From positions 1,426,001-1,490,000 of the forward strand of contig NZ_CP121662.1 of NCBI RefSeq assembly GCF_029714285.1: DNA of 64,000 nucleotides, written 5' to 3'. This stretch comes from Rhizobium sp. CB3090. Its GTDB lineage: Bacteria; Pseudomonadota; Alphaproteobacteria; Rhizobiales; Rhizobiaceae. A program made the position numbers and the translations under genes. The notes under the pieces are model-generated. The model was not told the origin of the DNA and searched no databases. It saw only the letters and a list, made by a program, of their open reading frames with translations. Every line of letters begins with the position of its first letter. Within the stretch, counting starts at the first letter, position 1. This document shows, in pieces, positions 25,161 through 36,151 of this stretch.

Positions 25161-27013
25161 CGGCTGCGCCATAGCCAGACAGCCAGAGAGCCGGTGCGGC
25201 CACGCAGACTTGCTTCGATCGGGCCATCGAGCTTGCCTTCCGTATACGGTTCGCTATCGCGACCGGCCGACTGCAGCAGGTCGTTGCTGAACGCGATCTC
25301 GGCATGGTTGCGGGCGGCTACCTCCATAAGGCGGCTGGCGACATTGACGGTGTCGCCGGTGGCCGTGATCTGTTGGCGGCCGTGAACGCCGAGCCTGGAG
25401 GCGACAACGGTGCCGAAATGCGCGCCGAGCTTGAAGCCGATGCGAGAGGCGATGGCCTCCGGCAGCGTTCCAAACCAGCCTCTCATTCGATCGGCCAGAC
25501 GAATGCAGCAGCATGCCGCATTGGCGGGATCGTCTCCCTTCGGCTGCGGCAGGCCGAACAGGATCATGGCGCCATCGCCCATGAAGCTGGTGATGGCACC
25601 GCCGCAGGCCGTCACTTCCTCGTCGACGAGATCGTAGAAACCGTTCAGCAGTTCGCGCACCGCCGTTGGGCCGATCGCTTCGCTGAGACCCGTGAAGCCA
25701 TTGAGATCGATGAAAACCACGGCCGCTTCCTGGCGCACCGGTTCCGCCAGGAAGCCGGGATCGCGGGCAAGATGTTCGGCAAGGCCCGGCGCTTGAATGC
25801 GCTGCAGGAGTTCGCTTTGCTGCGCGAAATGCCTGGCCTGTTTACGACCGAGCCAGAGCTGCGCGGCCCCGAACAGCAGGGCCGGCGGCATTGCGGCTGC
25901 GATAGGCACGGCGGCACTCAGCCAGATGCCGTACTTGAAGGCGCTGATGTTGATGGACAGCCAGGCAAGGATGACGCAGAGCGCCATGACGAGGCCTATG
26001 GTGTTGCGCCGCCAGGCGAGCAGCCCGACGAGGACGACCGGCAGGCCTATGGCGAAGCCGAGATCAATGAGGCGCGCGCTGCGGTCGCGGACCAACCCGT
26101 CCCCGGCCATCAGATGCGTGATCGATGTCGAAATGACCTCGACGCCCGGTAGAACCGGATCGAATGGCGTCGGAAAAACATCGCCGCCCCCGGTCACGGT
26201 CGTGCCGATGACGACGATGTGGTTCCTGATCGCATCTTCCGGCAATTGCCCCGTCAGGGCCGCGCTGGCGCCGATGGTGCGGATGGTGCCGCGCGGACCA
26301 TAGAAAGAGAGCGGCATGAGATAGCCGGTATCGGTATGCACCACCCGATCGCCGAGCTTGATGTGGTCGGAAATGACGGTCGCAGGCTCGCCGGTCGCTG
26401 CGGAAACGACCCGTAGCGAGAAGGACGGTTCGATCCGCTCGCCGCTGCGAAACAGCATGGGCACGAAACGCGGCGTCCCGGTCTTGTCGGTCTGGACATT
26501 GACGACGCCATAGCTCGCCGCCTGCGCAAATCGCTGCTGCGGCTCCAGGAATTGCAGGGCGCTCGGAACACGCGCAAGCGGCTCCTTGCTGTCGTCGGCG
26601 ACACGCTGGCGACTTTCGGGAAAGATACCAGCGACGGCCAGCACCGCATTGGTTTGTCTCAGCGATTGAGCCAGCGCTGCATCATCGGCCTCCGCGCCGG
26701 GATCGACCAAAAGCATGTCGAGCCCGATCGCCTTCGGCTTCAAGGCGGCGATAGCATCGATGACTTTGGCAAGGGTGGCGCGAGGCAGCGGGTAGTGGCC
26801 GGCTTGACGCGACGCCTCATCATCGATGGCAATGATCGTAACGATGTCAGGCGGTTGCCGGCTGCCGCCGATCACATTCCTGAGATTGGTCAGCGTCGCC
26901 TCGGCACCGTCGACAAAAGGAATGTCACCCCGCAGATGGGCGATGCCGAGGCCAGCGCCCCAGACGGCAGTCAAGACGAGCGCTATCAGCGTCTGCAGCG
27001 GTGGTCTGCGCAT
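25154..27013 (-). CDS. CHASE2-domain adenylate/guanylate cyclase
   Basis: 619 residues: an N-terminal membrane segment (about 8-24), a periplasmic CHASE2 sensor domain (about 35-310), three closely spaced membrane segments (about 315-385) and a cytoplasmic class III cyclase domain (about 425-600) with VVFIDLNGFTGL and FMGDGAMILFG (metal-binding Asp residues) and GDTVNVASRL. It should convert an extracytoplasmic signal to cAMP. It starts 12 bases after a FecR-like gene, a frequent pairing, so the FecR protein probably supplies or modifies the signal. Confidence 0.92.
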   Translation of the reverse strand: MRRPPLQTLIALVLTAVWGAGLGIAHLRGDIPFVDGAEATLTNLRNVIGGSRQPPDIVTIIAIDDEASRQAGHYPLPRATLAKVIDAIAALKPKAIGLDMLLVDPGAEADDAALAQSLRQTNAVLAVAGIFPESRQRVADDSKEPLARVPSALQFLEPQQRFAQAASYGVVNVQTDKTGTPRFVPMLFRSGERIEPSFSLRVVSAATGEPATVISDHIKLGDRVVHTDTGYLMPLSFYGPRGTIRTIGASAALTGQLPEDAIRNHIVVIGTTVTGGGDVFPTPFDPVLPGVEVISTSITHLMAGDGLVRDRSARLIDLGFAIGLPVVLVGLLAWRRNTIGLVMALCVILAWLSINISAFKYGIWLSAAVPIAAAMPPALLFGAAQLWLGRKQARHFAQQSELLQRIQAPGLAEHLARDPGFLAEPVRQEAAVVFIDLNGFTGLSEAIGPTAVRELLNGFYDLVDEEVTACGGAITSFMGDGAMILFGLPQPKGDDPANAACCCIRLADRMRGWFGTLPEAIASRIGFKLGAHFGTVVASRLGVHGRQQITATGDTVNVASRLMEVAARNHAEIAFSNDLLQSAGRDSEPYTEGKLDGPIEASLRGRTGSLAVWLWRSRA

Positions 27014-27025
27014 GGAATCAGGATC

Positions 27026-27553
27026 TCACTGGCCGAGGCGGCCCATCAGCCCGTTAATGCGTGGTTGTCCCCAGTTGGTAACACGCAAGGGACCGCGGCT
27101 ACGGTCGACGTCGACCCCCTGCCCGCGTCCAAGCGTGACGCCTTGTCCGGTCGAAACCTTGTTGACGGCGACGCGGCCGCGCAGCACCAGCACGGATGTC
27201 TTGCCGCGCGCCGCGTCGACCGCCCATCGTGTGCCGCGGACGGCAGCGATAGCCTGAGGCGTAACCACTTCGAACCCGCCTTTGATACGGTTGTTGTCGA
27301 CATCGACCAGCGCCGCCTTGCTATTGAGCACGATACCATCCACATGGCCGTCGCGATTGCGATCGGCAAGCCGATAGCTCGCCCCGCGCTCGATGGTGAT
27401 GCTGAGGCCCGGCTCGCAATTCAGCGTCTGGCGCTCAGCACTGACCGCCGACCGCAGTGAACAGCCGGCGGTTTGTGCAGAGGCCGAACCGGTCCCGACC
27501 ATGCACAGTACTGCTACTCCCGCAGCGCCGAGAAAACGATTTGCCTGGGTCAT
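27026..27553 (-). CDS. Secreted FecR-domain protein
   Basis: 175 residues with a signal peptide (about 1-25; cleavage near ASA-QT). A FecR-type beta domain follows (about 35-150) with DRNRDGHVDGIVL and WAVDAARGKTSVLVLRGRVAV. Unlike the classical FecR anti-sigma factor it has no cytoplasmic tail or transmembrane segment and no sigma factor is nearby. In CHASE2-cyclase loci such proteins are thought to act in the periplasm with the sensor. The two-gene operon order (FecR then cyclase) supports that. Confidence 0.85.
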   Translation of the reverse strand: MTQANRFLGAAGVAVLCMVGTGSASAQTAGCSLRSAVSAERQTLNCEPGLSITIERGASYRLADRNRDGHVDGIVLNSKAALVDVDNNRIKGGFEVVTPQAIAAVRGTRWAVDAARGKTSVLVLRGRVAVNKVSTGQGVTLGRGQGVDVDRSRGPLRVTNWGQPRINGLMGRLGQ

Positions 27554-27638
27554 GATTGTGCCCCCCGAAATATACTTGCGGCGGCGGGACGCTAAATTCC
27601 AGCCGCGGCAATATAAATCCGCGAGAAACGATGATGCG

Positions 27639-28685
27639 TCAGGAGCGGTTAATCTGCAAGTTGTCGTAGCCCTTGGCCTTATAGAGGATGGTCGAAACCA
27701 TCCAGCTCAGCAGGAAGATGCCGACGACCGCAAAGCCGAAATTGGCGAGATTGTCATTGAGATCGCCGATAAAGCTCCACACGCCGCCTTCGAGGCCGAG
27801 CTTATCAGAGATCAACCCGAGCGCCTCTATGCCGCCGATGAAGATGGCAACCACAACCGAAGCCGCGGTGATCGTCAGATTGTACCAGAGCTTGCGCACC
27901 GGCTTGACGAAAGCCCATCCATAGGCGCCGGTCATCAATATGCTGTCGCTGGTGTCCATCAGCGACATGCCGGCGGTGAAGAGTGCCGGGAAGACGAGAA
28001 TTGTCCAGAAAGACATGCCCTGCGCCGCCTGCGCCGCAGAAATGCCGAGCAGGCCGATTTCGGTCGCCGTATCGAAACCGAGACCGAAGAGAAAGCCGAT
28101 AGGATACATGTGCCAGGACCGCCTCACCACCTTGAACATCGGCCGGAACACGCGCGCCAGGAAGCCACCACCCGCCAGCAAGGCATCGAGATCCTCCTCA
28201 ACAATCCTCTCCCCCCTTCGCGCGCGATCAAAGGCCGACCATACGCCCTTGAGCACGAACAGGTTGGCGATGCCGATGAGAATCAGGAACGCGGCCGAGA
28301 CCGCCGTGCCGATGACGCTGCCGATATCGTGGAAGGAATCGAGCTTGCTCTGCATCGCAGCAGCCGTCGCGGCAATGACAACGGACGCAAGCACCACGAT
28401 TGTCGAATGCCCTAAAGAGAAGAAGAAGCCGACAGCATAGGGTTGCTTTCCTCCCTGCATCAGCTTGCGAACCACATTATCGATCGCCGCAATGTGGTCT
28501 GCGTCAAAGGCGTGTCTCAAGCCGAACATATAGGCGAGAAATGCAGTGCCCAGCAGCGACGGCCTATCGGCAAAAGCGGTCCATGCCCAAGCCCAGGTAC
28601 CAACATTAAACGCAATCAGAACAATATAGGTGACGGCAATCTTGGTTTTCGACCGTTCCATCCGGTCGTCAAATGGATTGAGCAT
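27639..28685 (-). CDS. NiCoT-family nickel/cobalt permease
   Basis: 348 residues from the ATG at 28685 (MLNPFDDRMERSK), preferred because family members start here and GGGAACGAAAGT precedes it. Eight-segment membrane protein with the NiCoT signature RHAFDADHIAAIDN, plus LGHSTIVV and LGFDTATEIGLL. It imports Ni2+ or Co2+ for urease, hydrogenase or cobalamin use. Two G-tracts in the upstream DNA (TAGGGGGAG at 28755-28763; ATGGGGG near 28727-28733) resemble the G-tract elements of metal-responsive CsoR/RcnR sites, but no such regulator gene is adjacent. Confidence 0.9.
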   Translation of the reverse strand: MLNPFDDRMERSKTKIAVTYIVLIAFNVGTWAWAWTAFADRPSLLGTAFLAYMFGLRHAFDADHIAAIDNVVRKLMQGGKQPYAVGFFFSLGHSTIVVLASVVIAATAAAMQSKLDSFHDIGSVIGTAVSAAFLILIGIANLFVLKGVWSAFDRARRGERIVEEDLDALLAGGGFLARVFRPMFKVVRRSWHMYPIGFLFGLGFDTATEIGLLGISAAQAAQGMSFWTILVFPALFTAGMSLMDTSDSILMTGAYGWAFVKPVRKLWYNLTITAASVVVAIFIGGIEALGLISDKLGLEGGVWSFIGDLNDNLANFGFAVVGIFLLSWMVSTILYKAKGYDNLQINRS

Positions 28686-28788
28686 ACTTTCGTTCCCATT
28701 ATGCTGACCTGCAAAGTGCCACGGAAATGGGGGCCACGCGACAGTCAAATGACGTAGGGGGAGCTTTTTCGGTGTGGAAAACAAGCGG

Positions 28789-29136
28789 CTAGCGCCCGTC
28801 GATAATACTCGTCAGATCTTCCCTCAGCCTGACCGGCAAATCCATTCTTTCGTGCAGGATGCTCATCACGCCGATCTTGCCGCTCGGCAGCTCTCGAAAA
28901 AATATGTAATGCCGCTCGTACCGGCTCAAAAATATCGATGCCTCGGTATCGGCAGGCGCAACCAAATTTTTTGGTAGCCTGCGCCAAAGAGCTTTGGCTT
29001 TGGAAAGCTGCTCCAAGTGGGCATGGAGCCCTATGATATATTTATTTGCTTGGGGCTCGCCCCATCGCTCAGCGGTATCGATCCAGATGCGGTTTTGAGC
29101 TGCATCCGCACGAGAATAGAACAAATATCCGTGCAT
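28789..29136 (-). CDS. RelE/ParE-family toxin
   Basis: 115 residues. The C-terminal half carries the RelE/ParE core: a strand ending in FLSRYERHYIFFRELPSGKIGVMSILHERMDL, with the LHERMDL segment typical of ParE-type toxins. It lies one base after the antitoxin gene stop, antitoxin first, as in ParDE operons. ParE toxins poison DNA gyrase; RelE-type ones cleave mRNA. Sequence favours ParE-like but does not settle the target. Confidence 0.85.
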   Translation of the reverse strand: MHGYLFYSRADAAQNRIWIDTAERWGEPQANKYIIGLHAHLEQLSKAKALWRRLPKNLVAPADTEASIFLSRYERHYIFFRELPSGKIGVMSILHERMDLPVRLREDLTSIIDGR

Positions 29137-29137
29137 G

Positions 29138-29392
29138 CTAGCGCGATTGGTTGCGGCGGATTACATCTTCGGCGGAGACAGCGACAAATTCACTTTCGTC
29201 GGCCCGCAGCGCGGGCTCCAGCTCTTCCCGCAGCCATTCCCAGGCTTCGGCGCGTGATTCCAGATCGCGGCGAATAAGTGCCCGAATATATTCGCTGGCG
29301 TTTTCATAGAGACCGTTCTCGCCGATTTGCCGTTGAATGTGAGCCTGCAACTGGCCGCTCACCCGCACATGGATGCTGTTTTCCGATGCCAT
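29138..29392 (-). CDS. ParD-like ribbon-helix-helix antitoxin
   Basis: 84 residues: N-terminal ribbon-helix-helix (about 5-48; SIHVRVSGQLQAHIQRQI, then YENASEYIRALIRRDLE) followed by a C-terminal toxin-binding tail ending in RRNQSR. Family members neutralise the toxin and repress their own operon. The toxin follows after one base, so translation is coupled. Confidence 0.87.
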   Translation of the reverse strand: MASENSIHVRVSGQLQAHIQRQIGENGLYENASEYIRALIRRDLESRAEAWEWLREELEPALRADESEFVAVSAEDVIRRNQSR

Positions 29393-29464
29393 ATCGCACT
29401 CCCGCCGTTTCTAACCGAAGGAAGCGTAGCACATAATGCCAATAATTGACACAGAATTTGGGAA

Positions 29465-29499
29465 AAGGCCGTTCCGCAAGGATGATACGGATCGGCCTT
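29465..29499 (-). terminator. Rho-independent terminator of pyrG
   Basis: Reading the minus strand, AAGGCCG...CGGCCTT (29499-29493 with 29471-29465) flanks an inner CCG/CGG pair and is followed by TTCCC. It lies 11 bases beyond the pyrG stop. Confidence 0.65.
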
Positions 29500-29509
29500 C
29501 AGTCAATTG

Positions 29510-31282
<1,773 letters not shown>

Positions 31283-31834
31283 TTACTGGCCGGTCGGAAC
31301 GCCGTTGCCACTCTGGGCTGGCGTCGTGGTCGTGGCGGGCGCCGTCTGCTGACCGGTGGCCGGAGCAGGCTGCGTCGTCGTAGCGGGCTGGTTCGCCGTA
31401 GTGGCCGGCGCCTGCTGAGTTGTCGTCGGAGCGGGCTGAGCGGTGGTCTGAGACTGCGGAGCAACCGCGCCGCTGTTCGGAATGCCGTTATTGTTTGCGG
31501 GTTGCGACTCGCCACCTGCCGGTGCTGCGCCCTTCTGACCGCCGAGCGAATCGAGAATGCCGTTGCCCTGACCAGCAGTGCTCGGAATACGGTTGAGAAT
31601 GTCGGTCGGACGGCCTTCAAAGCGCGAGTAAACATTCATACCCAGCGCCAGTACAAAGAACAGCGCCGCGAGGATCGCCGTGGTGCGGGTCAGCGCATTG
31701 GCCGTGCCGCGCGCCGACATGAAGCCCGATCCGCCGCCAATGCCCAGGCCGCCGCCCTCCGAGCGCTGAATCAGCACCACGCCGATAAGGGCGATGACAA
31801 CCATGAGATAGATGACAAGCAGTACGGTTTGCAT
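31283..31834 (-). CDS. secG: Preprotein translocase subunit SecG with a low-complexity tail
   Basis: 183 residues from the ATG at 31834 (MQTVLLVIYLMVVIALIGVVLIQRSEGGGLG). Two membrane segments (3-22 and 52-72) flank the conserved loop GGGSGFMSARGTANALTRTT. SecG assists the SecYE channel during SecA-driven export. After residue 85 comes a roughly 95-residue tail rich in Pro, Thr, Gln and Ala that most SecG proteins lack; rhizobial SecG proteins tend to be long, but this one is strongly low-complexity. tpiA lies upstream in the same direction. Confidence 0.95.
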   Translation of the reverse strand: MQTVLLVIYLMVVIALIGVVLIQRSEGGGLGIGGGSGFMSARGTANALTRTTAILAALFFVLALGMNVYSRFEGRPTDILNRIPSTAGQGNGILDSLGGQKGAAPAGGESQPANNNGIPNSGAVAPQSQTTAQPAPTTTQQAPATTANQPATTTQPAPATGQQTAPATTTTPAQSGNGVPTGQ

Positions 31835-31905
31835 AGGTCCAGTCCTGCCCGCGGGCGCGGGCATCAAAAAGAAAAGCTTGCGGCTCTTTACATGAGGCTT
31901 TCGCC

Positions 31906-31933
31906 TATTCCAAGTCCTTTTAAGACTGGAATA
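31906..31933. terminator. Imperfect hairpin between tpiA and secG
   Basis: TATTCCA(A)GTC and GACTGGAATA are complementary except for one bulged base, around a short AT loop. It begins shortly after the tpiA stop and lacks a clear T-run, so it may only partly terminate. Confidence 0.35.
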
Positions 31934-31949
31934 CGGGCAAGTGAAACCT

Positions 31950-32720
31950 TCAGGCGAACTGCCGTTCGAATGCGCCATAGATGGCGAGGAAGTCGACCGC
32001 TTTCAAGCTTTGGCCGCCGACGAGGAGACCATTGACATTGGCAACCGCGAGCAGATCCGCCGCGTTCGCACCGCTGACCGAGCCGCCGTAGAGAAGACGG
32101 AATTTCTCGCCGTCGCCGCCGAAGCGGGCTACCAGCTCCTTGCGGATGAAAGCGTGCGCTTCCTCGACATCCACGGAAGTGGGAACCTTGCCCGTGCCGA
32201 TCGCCCAGACAGGCTCATAGGCGATGACGGTCGTTTCGGAGACGGCGCCGTCGGGTGTCGAAGCGGCAAGCTGGCGCTTGAGCACATCCAGCGTCTGGCC
32301 TTGCTCGCGCTCGTCGGCCGTCTCGCCGATGCAGATGATGGTGGTAAGTTCAGCCGCAAGTGCCGCTTCCGCCTTGGCGCGCACCAACGCGTCGCCTTCC
32401 GCGTGATTCCTGCGACGCTCGGAATGGCCGACGATCGCATGGGTGCCGAAGCAATCGGCGATCATCGCGGCGGAAATATCCCCGGTATGCGCGCCGCTGA
32501 CCAGCGGATGGCAGTCCTGCGCACCGATCGCCAGCGGACTATCGTCGCAAAGGGCTGTTGCGACGTAGAGCAAGGTTGCCGGCGGGCAGATCAGCGTATC
32601 GATCTTCTCCGATAACGGCGCCTTCACGCCCTCGGCAATTGCCTTGATCTGGTCGAGACTGGCCCGCGTGCCGTTCATCTTCCAGTTTCCCGCCAGAAGC
32701 GGTCGTATTTTATCTGTCAT
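31950..32720 (-). CDS. tpiA: Triose-phosphate isomerase
   Basis: 256 residues from the ATG at 32720 ([17 protein letters not shown]). Conserved elements: GNWKMNG (Lys catalytic), VGHSERR (catalytic His region), [11 protein letters not shown] (catalytic Glu) and YGGSVSGAN (phosphate loop). It interconverts glyceraldehyde 3-phosphate and dihydroxyacetone phosphate. The adjacency tpiA-secG-pyrG, all on one strand, is a conserved alphaproteobacterial grouping. Confidence 0.97.
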   Translation of the reverse strand: MTDKIRPLLAGNWKMNGTRASLDQIKAIAEGVKAPLSEKIDTLICPPATLLYVATALCDDSPLAIGAQDCHPLVSGAHTGDISAAMIADCFGTHAIVGHSERRRNHAEGDALVRAKAEAALAAELTTIICIGETADEREQGQTLDVLKRQLAASTPDGAVSETTVIAYEPVWAIGTGKVPTSVDVEEAHAFIRKELVARFGGDGEKFRLLYGGSVSGANAADLLAVANVNGLLVGGQSLKAVDFLAIYGAFERQFA

Positions 32721-32854
32721 TCCGCGTTTCCTCTCACCTCTCTGTCGCACTAACAAAACTGGGACTGAAAGAAAAGTTGAAAGCAATCGGAACGAATTCA
32801 AACCGTTTAAAAAATCGCTCTCCCGAAAATAAGCCGAAATTTTTTCGAAATGAA

Positions 32855-33751
32855 TTATGACGGCTGTGGATCAATGATCCAGTTCAGCACTTTCCGCCAG
32901 TCGGTCATCCGCACGGGCGTGCCATGGTTGCCAGTGGCAAACAGCGTGAATCGCGACGGATAATGTGCCTTGTAGAGTTTTTCGAACAAAGCTTCCTGAT
33001 CGGCAGCAGCATAGACCGGGTCCTTGCTGCCATGGGTGAACCAGATCGGCAATTTCGCCTTGTAGAAAGCGCTCTTGACGAAATCCGCGTCGGTGACCCC
33101 GCTTAAAATCGCCATCCCCTTCAGGCGCTGGACGCTCTCGGCGTCGCGCGTGATACCCCAGCAGATGAAGCTGCCCATCGAAGCGCAGGTGAGGATCACG
33201 GGCCTGCCGCCGGATTGCTCGTAGGAATAGCGGATCAGGGCCGCGATGTCGGCGACGCCGTCGCTATCGAAGCTCTTCACGCTCGGCGCGTAGTAAGTAC
33301 CGCCGTTGTTGTAGGCGAGGTTCTTCAGCCGGTTGAAATTGCCGCCGAACGTATAGTCGTTCGACCCCAGCCGGCGGTCGCCGCCGCGGCCATGGATGAA
33401 GATCACGGTGAAGGCCTGCCTAGATGCCGGGCCGATGCGCGTGACGTCGAGCTTGCGGTCACCGAGCGGCAAGGTCTCATCCTCTTGTGCTTTCCAGCGC
33501 ACGCCGGTTGCGACATAGGCCGGCTTGACGCGCCGTTCCGGCACCTGATCGCGACCGTTGATATCCCGCATTTCCTGATAGTCGATCGTCTGGAAAGCAC
33601 CGTTATCATGGCTTTCGAGGACCGTCTGATTGGAAAACAGATCATCCTTGAAAGGTTTCAGCGCCTCTGCGGCGGCACCGGACACGGCTGCTAACGGCAA
33701 AAACGCCGCAATTGCGGCTAAAATCGACAAATGAGCTGTGGACATTCGCAT
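32855..33751 (-). CDS. Exported alpha/beta hydrolase of unknown substrate
   Basis: 298 residues from the ATG at 33751, preceded by GAGGGAAG. A signal peptide is visible (about 1-29, ending [10 protein letters not shown]). The fold signs are IFIHGRGGD (oxyanion region), TCASMGSF (nucleophile elbow, with Cys instead of the first Gly of GxSxG), HGSKDPV (acid) and GNHGTP (His). It may be a periplasmic esterase or depolymerase-like enzyme. It is divergent from parE and not obviously in an operon. Confidence 0.75.
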   Translation of the reverse strand: MRMSTAHLSILAAIAAFLPLAAVSGAAAEALKPFKDDLFSNQTVLESHDNGAFQTIDYQEMRDINGRDQVPERRVKPAYVATGVRWKAQEDETLPLGDRKLDVTRIGPASRQAFTVIFIHGRGGDRRLGSNDYTFGGNFNRLKNLAYNNGGTYYAPSVKSFDSDGVADIAALIRYSYEQSGGRPVILTCASMGSFICWGITRDAESVQRLKGMAILSGVTDADFVKSAFYKAKLPIWFTHGSKDPVYAAADQEALFEKLYKAHYPSRFTLFATGNHGTPVRMTDWRKVLNWIIDPQPS

Positions 33752-33951
33752 GCGGACACTTCCCTCGATAGGCCCACGGGCTTGCCATTCGCCGCCCGGC
33801 AACGCAAATCTTTTTTCCGAATTTGCCCCGTTAGTGGGGTGCCATCGCGCTCGCGCGTCGTTTCTGGCAGAATCACGGTGATTCGCGAAACTGACGGTAA
33901 ATGCGGTGATTTTGGGGTATGCCCCCTTCAAGGACAAATCTGAACAGTTCC

Positions 33952-36015
33952 ATGGATAACAGCAACGATCTCTTCTCCGCACTGCCCCTTTCGCCGAAGC
34001 CGGAAGCGGGGGACAAGCCGGTCGTCAAGGCTGAAAAGCCTGTGGCCGCCCCTGCCCCACGCGCAGCACCGACAACCTCGAATGCTGATGAATATGGGGC
34101 GAATTCGATCCGCGTTCTCGAAGGGCTGGAGCCGGTGCGCATGCGCCCCGGCATGTACATCGGCGGCACGGATGAGAAGGCGTTGCATCATCTCTTCGCC
34201 GAAGTCATCGACAACTCCATGGACGAGGCCGTCGCCGGCCATGCCGATTTCATCGAAGTGCATCTCGACCAGCGCGGCTATCTGACCGTCACGGACAATG
34301 GCCGCGGTATTCCGGTCGAAAACCATCCGCAGGTGCCGGGCAAGTCGACGCTCGAGGTCATCATGACCAAGCTGCATGCCGGCGGCAAATTCGACGGCAA
34401 GGCCTATGAGACCTCTGGCGGTCTGCACGGCGTCGGTGTCTCCGTCGTCAATGCACTGTCCGATGATCTCGAAGTCGAGGTGGCGCGCAATCGCAAGCTC
34501 TATCGCCAGCGCTTTTCGCGCGGCCTGCCGCAAGGCGGTCTGGAAGAACTCGGCGATGTCCATAACCGTCGCGGCACCCGGGTTCGTTTCCATCCCGATC
34601 CGCAGATCTTCGGCGAGCACGCCAAGTTCGATCCTGCGCGCGTGTTTCGCATGGCGCGCTCCAAGGCCTATCTCTTCGGCGGCGTCGAAATCCGCTGGAG
34701 TTGCGATCCGGAATTGGTGCACGGTGCCGCCGATGTTCCGGAAAAGGCGGTCTTCCATTTCCCCGGCGGTCTCAAGGATTATCTCAAGGCGACGATGGGC
34801 AACGAATTCACCGTTACCCGCGAGATTTTCGCCGGTAAGTCGGAGAAGGCAAGCGGCCATGGTTCGCTGGAATGGGCGATCACCTGGTATGGCGGCGACC
34901 CGCAGATCCATTCCTATTGCAATACCATCCCCACCCCTGAAGGCGGCACGCACGAGGCGGGCCTGCGCATTGCGCTGACCAAGGGGCTGAAGAACTACGC
35001 CGAGATGACGCAGAACAAGCGCGCGGCCGGTATCACCACCGACGACGTGATGATCTCCGGCGTCGGCATGCTTTCCATCTTCATCCGCGAACCGGAATTC
35101 GTCGGCCAGACCAAGGACAGGCTCGCGACAGTCGAAGCGCAACGCATCGTCGAAAACGCACTGCGCGATCCCTTCGATCACTATCTCACCGACAATCCGG
35201 CCGAGGCCGAGAAGCTGCTCGAATGGGTGATCGAGCGCTCTGAGGAGCGCCTGCGCCGCCGCAAGGAAAAGGAAGTCAACCGCAAGACGGCGGTGCGCAA
35301 GCTGCGCCTGCCGGGCAAGCTTGCCGACTGTTCGCAGAACACCTCCGAAGGCGCCGAACTCTTCCTTGTCGAAGGCGATTCGGCCGGTGGCTCCGCCAAG
35401 CAGGCACGCAACCGCACCAACCAGGCAATCCTGCCCCTGCGCGGCAAGATCCTCAACGTCGCCAGCGCCGGCCGCGAAAAGCTGTCTGCCAATCAGCAGA
35501 TCGCCGATCTCATCCAGGCGCTCGGCTGCGGCACGCGTTCGAAATATCGCGAGGAGGATCTGCGCTATCAGCGCATCGTCGTCATGACCGATGCCGACGT
35601 CGACGGCGCCCATATCGCTTCGCTGCTGATCACGTTCTTCTACCAGGAAATGCCGGAGCTGATCCGTGGCGGCCACCTTTTCCTGGCCGTGCCGCCGCTC
35701 TACAAGATCACGCAGGGGGCGAAATCCATCTACGCCCGCGACGACGCCCATCGGCTGGAACTGATGGAGAGCGAGTTCAAGGGCAAAGGCAAGATCGAGA
35801 TCAGCCGCTTCAAAGGTCTCGGCGAAATGCTTCCCGCCCAGCTCAAGGAAACGACGATGGACCCGGCGAAGCGCACACTGCTGCGCGTCGAGATCGATGA
35901 GGTGGATTTCGAGGGGACGCGCGAAGCCGTCGACAATCTCATGGGCACCAAGGCAGACGCCCGTTTCCGCTTTATCCAGGAGCGCGCAGCGTTTGCGGAG
36001 AATCTAGATATTTAG
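33952..36015 (+). CDS. parE: DNA topoisomerase IV subunit B
   Basis: 687 residues from the ATG at 33952 (MDNSNDLFSALPL); an upstream in-frame ATG at 33919 adds 11 residues and has no better ribosome-binding site. GHKL ATPase motifs: EVIDNSMDEAV, DNGRGIPVE and GLHGVGVSVVNAL. The TOPRIM domain has EGDSAGGSAKQARN and MTDADVDGAHI. The N-terminal 45 residues are a Pro/Ala-rich extension. With ParC it decatenates daughter chromosomes; parC is not adjacent. Distinguishing ParE from GyrB rests on length and this C-terminal layout. Confidence 0.95.
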   Translation: MDNSNDLFSALPLSPKPEAGDKPVVKAEKPVAAPAPRAAPTTSNADEYGANSIRVLEGLEPVRMRPGMYIGGTDEKALHHLFAEVIDNSMDEAVAGHADFIEVHLDQRGYLTVTDNGRGIPVENHPQVPGKSTLEVIMTKLHAGGKFDGKAYETSGGLHGVGVSVVNALSDDLEVEVARNRKLYRQRFSRGLPQGGLEELGDVHNRRGTRVRFHPDPQIFGEHAKFDPARVFRMARSKAYLFGGVEIRWSCDPELVHGAADVPEKAVFHFPGGLKDYLKATMGNEFTVTREIFAGKSEKASGHGSLEWAITWYGGDPQIHSYCNTIPTPEGGTHEAGLRIALTKGLKNYAEMTQNKRAAGITTDDVMISGVGMLSIFIREPEFVGQTKDRLATVEAQRIVENALRDPFDHYLTDNPAEAEKLLEWVIERSEERLRRRKEKEVNRKTAVRKLRLPGKLADCSQNTSEGAELFLVEGDSAGGSAKQARNRTNQAILPLRGKILNVASAGREKLSANQQIADLIQALGCGTRSKYREEDLRYQRIVVMTDADVDGAHIASLLITFFYQEMPELIRGGHLFLAVPPLYKITQGAKSIYARDDAHRLELMESEFKGKGKIEISRFKGLGEMLPAQLKETTMDPAKRTLLRVEIDEVDFEGTREAVDNLMGTKADARFRFIQERAAFAENLDI

Positions 36016-36151
36016 CGGCCACGGCAAACCTCACATCGCGATATTGTTATCGAACTGACCGATATCCGTAACGAAAGCGTCACGGGCGGATGCATAGATG
36101 CAGCATCTCTGCGAACCCGCCAACTCGTAAACCGGATGTGACGATATCGCC

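Noticed and set aside
33928..35751. 607-codon minus-strand frame opposite parE
   Set aside because: Antisense to a firmly identified gene in GC-rich DNA; composition typical of a shadow frame.
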